This document shows positions 5,494 through 7,278 of a stretch of 7,278 nucleotides of DNA, piece after piece. Position numbers and translations under genes: made by a program. The stretch's first letter is position 1. Each line of letters starts with the position of its first letter. The notes beneath the pieces were generated by a model. The model searched no databases and was not told where the DNA came from. It saw nothing but the letters and a program-made list of their open reading frames with translations. Source of the DNA: Actinomycetota bacterium (GTDB lineage Bacteria; Acidobacteriota; Blastocatellia; Chloracidobacteriales; Chloracidobacteriaceae); assembly GCA_013298335.1 (NCBI GenBank), contig JAAFHI010000151.1, positions 1-7,278 of the forward strand, in the 5' to 3' direction.

Positions 5494-6189
5494 ATGCCGA
5501 CTTTCAGCCATCGCCTCGAACGTATCCGGTCGCGCATCACCGATGCCTGCGCCCGCGCGGGCCGCGACCCGCGCGACATCACGCTCATTGCCGTCACGAA
5601 AACCAAGCCGGTCGAGGCCGTCCAGGAAGCGGCGGACGCGGGCGTGACCGACTTCGGCGAGAACCGCGTACAGGAAGCCGTGACCAAGATTCCGGTCATT
5701 ACCGGCGAAAACCTGCGCTGGCATCTCATCGGCCACCTGCAAAGCAACAAGGCCAAACTCGCCGTCGAACACTTCGCCCTCGTGCAGTCGGTGGATTCCG
5801 CCGATCTCGCCGCCCGCCTCAACCGGCTCGCCGGGGAAGCCGGAAAAATCCTGCCGATCCTGCTTCAGGTCAAACTCGGCGACGAGGATTCGAAATCCGG
5901 CATGGATGAAGCCGAGCTCGTAAACGTCTTCCGTCAGGTCCGCGAGCTGCCGCACCTGCGGATTGACGGCCTGATGTCGGTGCCGCCGTTCCTCGACGAC
6001 CCGGAAGCGGTGCGACCGTTTTTCCGGCGACTGCGCGAATGGCGCGACGCCATCAACGAACGCTTCCCCGAAACGCCGCTGAAGGAACTGTCGATGGGCA
6101 TGAGCCACGATTTCGACGTCGCCGTCGAGGAAGGCGCGACGATGGTCCGCGTCGGAACCGCCCTGTTCGGCGAACGGAACTACCCGTAA
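5494..6189 (+). CDS. yggS: Pyridoxal phosphate homeostasis protein (YggS/PLPBP family)
   Basis: This cytosolic protein binds PLP and helps balance vitamin B6 vitamers and amino/keto acid pools; it has the alanine-racemase-type TIM-barrel fold but no known catalytic activity. The 231 residues match the family length. K36 in A-V-T-K-T-K-P aligns with the PLP-binding lysine K36 of E. coli YggS. Other signatures are F-G-E-N-R-V-Q-E (54-61), W-H-L-I-G-H-L-Q-S-N-K (76-86), and the phosphate-binding end S-M-G-M-S-H-D (200-206) with R-V-G-T-A-L-F-G. I chose the ATG at 5494 because it reproduces the family N-terminus. The same frame has an ATG at 5449, but that lies in the terminator stem of the previous gene and would add 15 unrelated residues. 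No Shine-Dalgarno precedes 5494. The gene is not next to its common partners (proC, yggT, pilT). Confidence 0.93.
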   Translation: MPTFSHRLERIRSRITDACARAGRDPRDITLIAVTKTKPVEAVQEAADAGVTDFGENRVQEAVTKIPVITGENLRWHLIGHLQSNKAKLAVEHFALVQSVDSADLAARLNRLAGEAGKILPILLQVKLGDEDSKSGMDEAELVNVFRQVRELPHLRIDGLMSVPPFLDDPEAVRPFFRRLREWRDAINERFPETPLKELSMGMSHDFDVAVEEGATMVRVGTALFGERNYP

Positions 6190-6216
6190 TCACAATTCGC
6201 TTTCCCTGCCCGTCGG

Positions 6217-6278
6217 CGGCCCGGAGAATCACGGAGATCACATCGAACTCCCCGATTTTCCGGGCCGGTTTTCTTTTT
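6217..6278 (+). terminator. Large terminator hairpin after yggS
   Basis: CGGCCCGGAGAATC (6217-6230) pairs with GATTTTCCGGGCCG (6254-6267), giving 14 bp with one G-U wobble. A 23-nt loop holds a minor GGAG/CTCC helix (6233-6236 with 6248-6251). The stem is followed by GTTTTCTTTTT. It starts about 28 nt after the yggS stop. The remaining bases to 6358 are T- and pyrimidine-rich; I could not assign a promoter there with confidence. Confidence 0.8.
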
Positions 6279-6358
6279 CCGGAAATTTATTCTTTTTCCC
6301 GCCAACCGAATTCCGCCTTCCGGGTCTATGTCAGCAGCAGGAAGAAAGGGCCGGTCTC

Positions 6359-6973
6359 GTGAGCGACGAACAGCTTCTGATTCAACAATCGCAAAACGGC
6401 GATACTGACGCCTTCTGTCGGTTGGCTCGGAATTACGAACGTCGCGTCTATGCGCTGGCGCTCCACCAGTGCGGGAACGCCCACGACGCGGAGGACCTTT
6501 CGCAGGAAGTCTGGCTGAAGGCGTTCAAGGCCATCGGAAGTTTCAGGGGCGAGTCGGGGTTCTATACGTGGCTGCGCCAGATCACGATCAACACCTTTCT
6601 CAACCGGAAACGGGAAACGGTCGTGACCAGAGGCGAAACGCGTACCTCCATCCGGATGGAGGACCTCACGTCGCTGGACGAGTCGGAGCAGACGGGGCCG
6701 CACTTCGAGGACACGCTGCACCACCGGATGCTGGTGGAGCGCGTCTTCACCGGCCTGGCCGAACTCACGCCGCAGCAACGCCTGATTTTTCTGCTCAAGC
6801 ATCGCGAAGGCATGACCTGCGAGGAAATCTCCCAGTCATGCGACGTTTCGACCGGAACGGTGAAGAAATCGCTGTTCCGGACCGTCCATCGGCTGCGGGA
6901 TTTTCTCGGCCTCGGAAACTCGGAAAGGAGCGGCCATGCACAACTGCACGAAGACCCAGGCACTGTTCGTTGA
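6359..6973 (+). CDS. ECF-family RNA polymerase sigma factor
   Basis: This 204-residue protein has the two-domain sigma-70 ECF layout. Region 2 spans about residues 8-85, with the core-binding and -10-recognition blocks D43-A-E-D-L-S-Q-E-V-W, F-R-G-E-S-G-F-Y-T-W-L and I-x-I-N-x-F-L-N-R-K-R. A polar linker (about 86-130) leads to region 4 (about 131-183): L-T-P-Q-Q-R-L-I-F-L-L-K, then a helix-turn-helix (about 153-178) with T-C-E-E-I-S and S-T-G-T-V-K-K-S-L-F-R for -35 recognition. It lacks the longer regions 1 and 3 of primary sigmas. The start is GTG at 6359, with AAAGGG at 6345-6350, 8 nt upstream. The 3' end overlaps the anti-sigma start by 38 nt, so the C-terminal 15 or so residues beyond region 4 are constrained by two frames. 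The inducing signal and ECF subgroup are not evident. Confidence 0.93.
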   Translation: MSDEQLLIQQSQNGDTDAFCRLARNYERRVYALALHQCGNAHDAEDLSQEVWLKAFKAIGSFRGESGFYTWLRQITINTFLNRKRETVVTRGETRTSIRMEDLTSLDESEQTGPHFEDTLHHRMLVERVFTGLAELTPQQRLIFLLKHREGMTCEEISQSCDVSTGTVKKSLFRTVHRLRDFLGLGNSERSGHAQLHEDPGTVR

Positions 6974-7278
6974 CCTGCTGTTCAGCGAACTCGACACCGC
7001 GACGACTGACCGCGTGACGGCGGAAGTTGACGCCTGCCCGGACTGCCGCCGTCAGCTTGAAACCATGCGCGAGGCGCTGATCGCGTTCGACCGCGCCGCC
7101 GAGGCGGTGATGCCTGAAGAATCCTTCTGGGCCGGATATCACGAACGCCTCCGCGACCGCCTGGCTGACGAAACGCAGGGCCACGGCAAGGTCATTGAAT
7201 TCAGGCTGCCAGGTAAACGATTTGCGCCGGTCCGCTTCACTATCTGGCAGGCCGTGGCGGCGGTGCTGGCGCTGGCCG
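6936..7278 (+). CDS. Putative anti-sigma factor with zf-HC2-like N-terminus (partial)
   Basis: This frame runs to the right edge of the window (114 complete codons seen). The ATG at 6936 has AAGGAG at 6925-6930 with 5-nt spacing, and lies inside the sigma gene, the usual coupling of an ECF sigma with its inhibitor. The N-terminus is zf-HC2-like: C4, then L-L-F-S-E-L-D, then C34-P-D-C37-R. The family normally has H-x3-C-x2-C; here the H position is E30, so the canonical zinc site is incomplete unless H2 substitutes. A charged helical stretch (about 38-80) follows. A hydrophobic segment beginning near residue 99 (F-T-I-W-Q-A-V-A-A-V-L-A-L-A) looks like the start of a transmembrane helix cut by the window edge. 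The expected role is to hold the sigma factor at the membrane until a signal releases it; that is inferred from family and context. Confidence 0.8.
   Translation, partial: MHNCTKTQALFVDLLFSELDTATTDRVTAEVDACPDCRRQLETMREALIAFDRAAEAVMPEESFWAGYHERLRDRLADETQGHGKVIEFRLPGKRFAPVRFTIWQAVAAVLALA

Noticed and set aside
6281..6330. GGAAATTT and GGGTCTA as a possible ECF-type autoregulated promoter before the sigma gene
   Set aside because: The spacing between the two does not fit an ECF promoter and the T-rich context gives many chance matches.

Overview
The window is a GC-rich bacterial chromosome segment with every recognisable gene on the plus strand. The style suggests a diderm bacterium, perhaps Acidobacteriota or a neighbouring phylum. 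The pointers are Asp-box repeat proteins, a Bacillus-type three-subunit succinate dehydrogenase, a zinc-ligand-poor DksA/TraR protein and an ECF sigma/anti-sigma pair. This placement is inference; no rRNA or other lineage marker is present.

Layout. (1) Positions 1-518 hold the 3' end of a BNR/Asp-box beta-propeller protein, followed by an intrinsic terminator (550-578). (2) That terminator is flanked by two arrays of a 7-bp repeat in opposite orientation (513-547 and 621-683). The first array supplies the stop codon of the BNR gene. The second ends three bases before the -35 box of a good sigma-70-type promoter (687-714). (3) That promoter and a roughly 140-nt structured leader precede sdhC, sdhA, a small secreted protein of unknown function, and sdhB. 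The block ends in a strong terminator (4823-4856). (4) A separate promoter (4899-4927) drives a DksA-like protein (5052-5408) with its own terminator. (5) yggS (5494-6189), the PLP-homeostasis protein, has no visible Shine-Dalgarno and is followed by a large terminator hairpin. (6) An ECF sigma factor (GTG start at 6359) overlaps by 38 nt a zinc-finger-like anti-sigma factor that runs off the right edge.

How the genes work together. SdhC (di-heme membrane anchor), SdhA (FAD subunit) and SdhB (three Fe-S clusters) make a complete type-B succinate:quinone oxidoreductase without a separate SdhD. The exported protein encoded between sdhA and sdhB overlaps sdhA by 4 nt and is probably co-translated with it, but no role in the complex can be shown from sequence. 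The remaining genes look like independent units: two transcription regulators and a vitamin B6 housekeeping protein.

I see no mobile element, CRISPR array, tRNA or rRNA, and no clear new multi-gene system. The most unusual items are the inverted heptamer arrays around the BNR terminator and sdh promoter, and the secreted gene inside the sdh operon.
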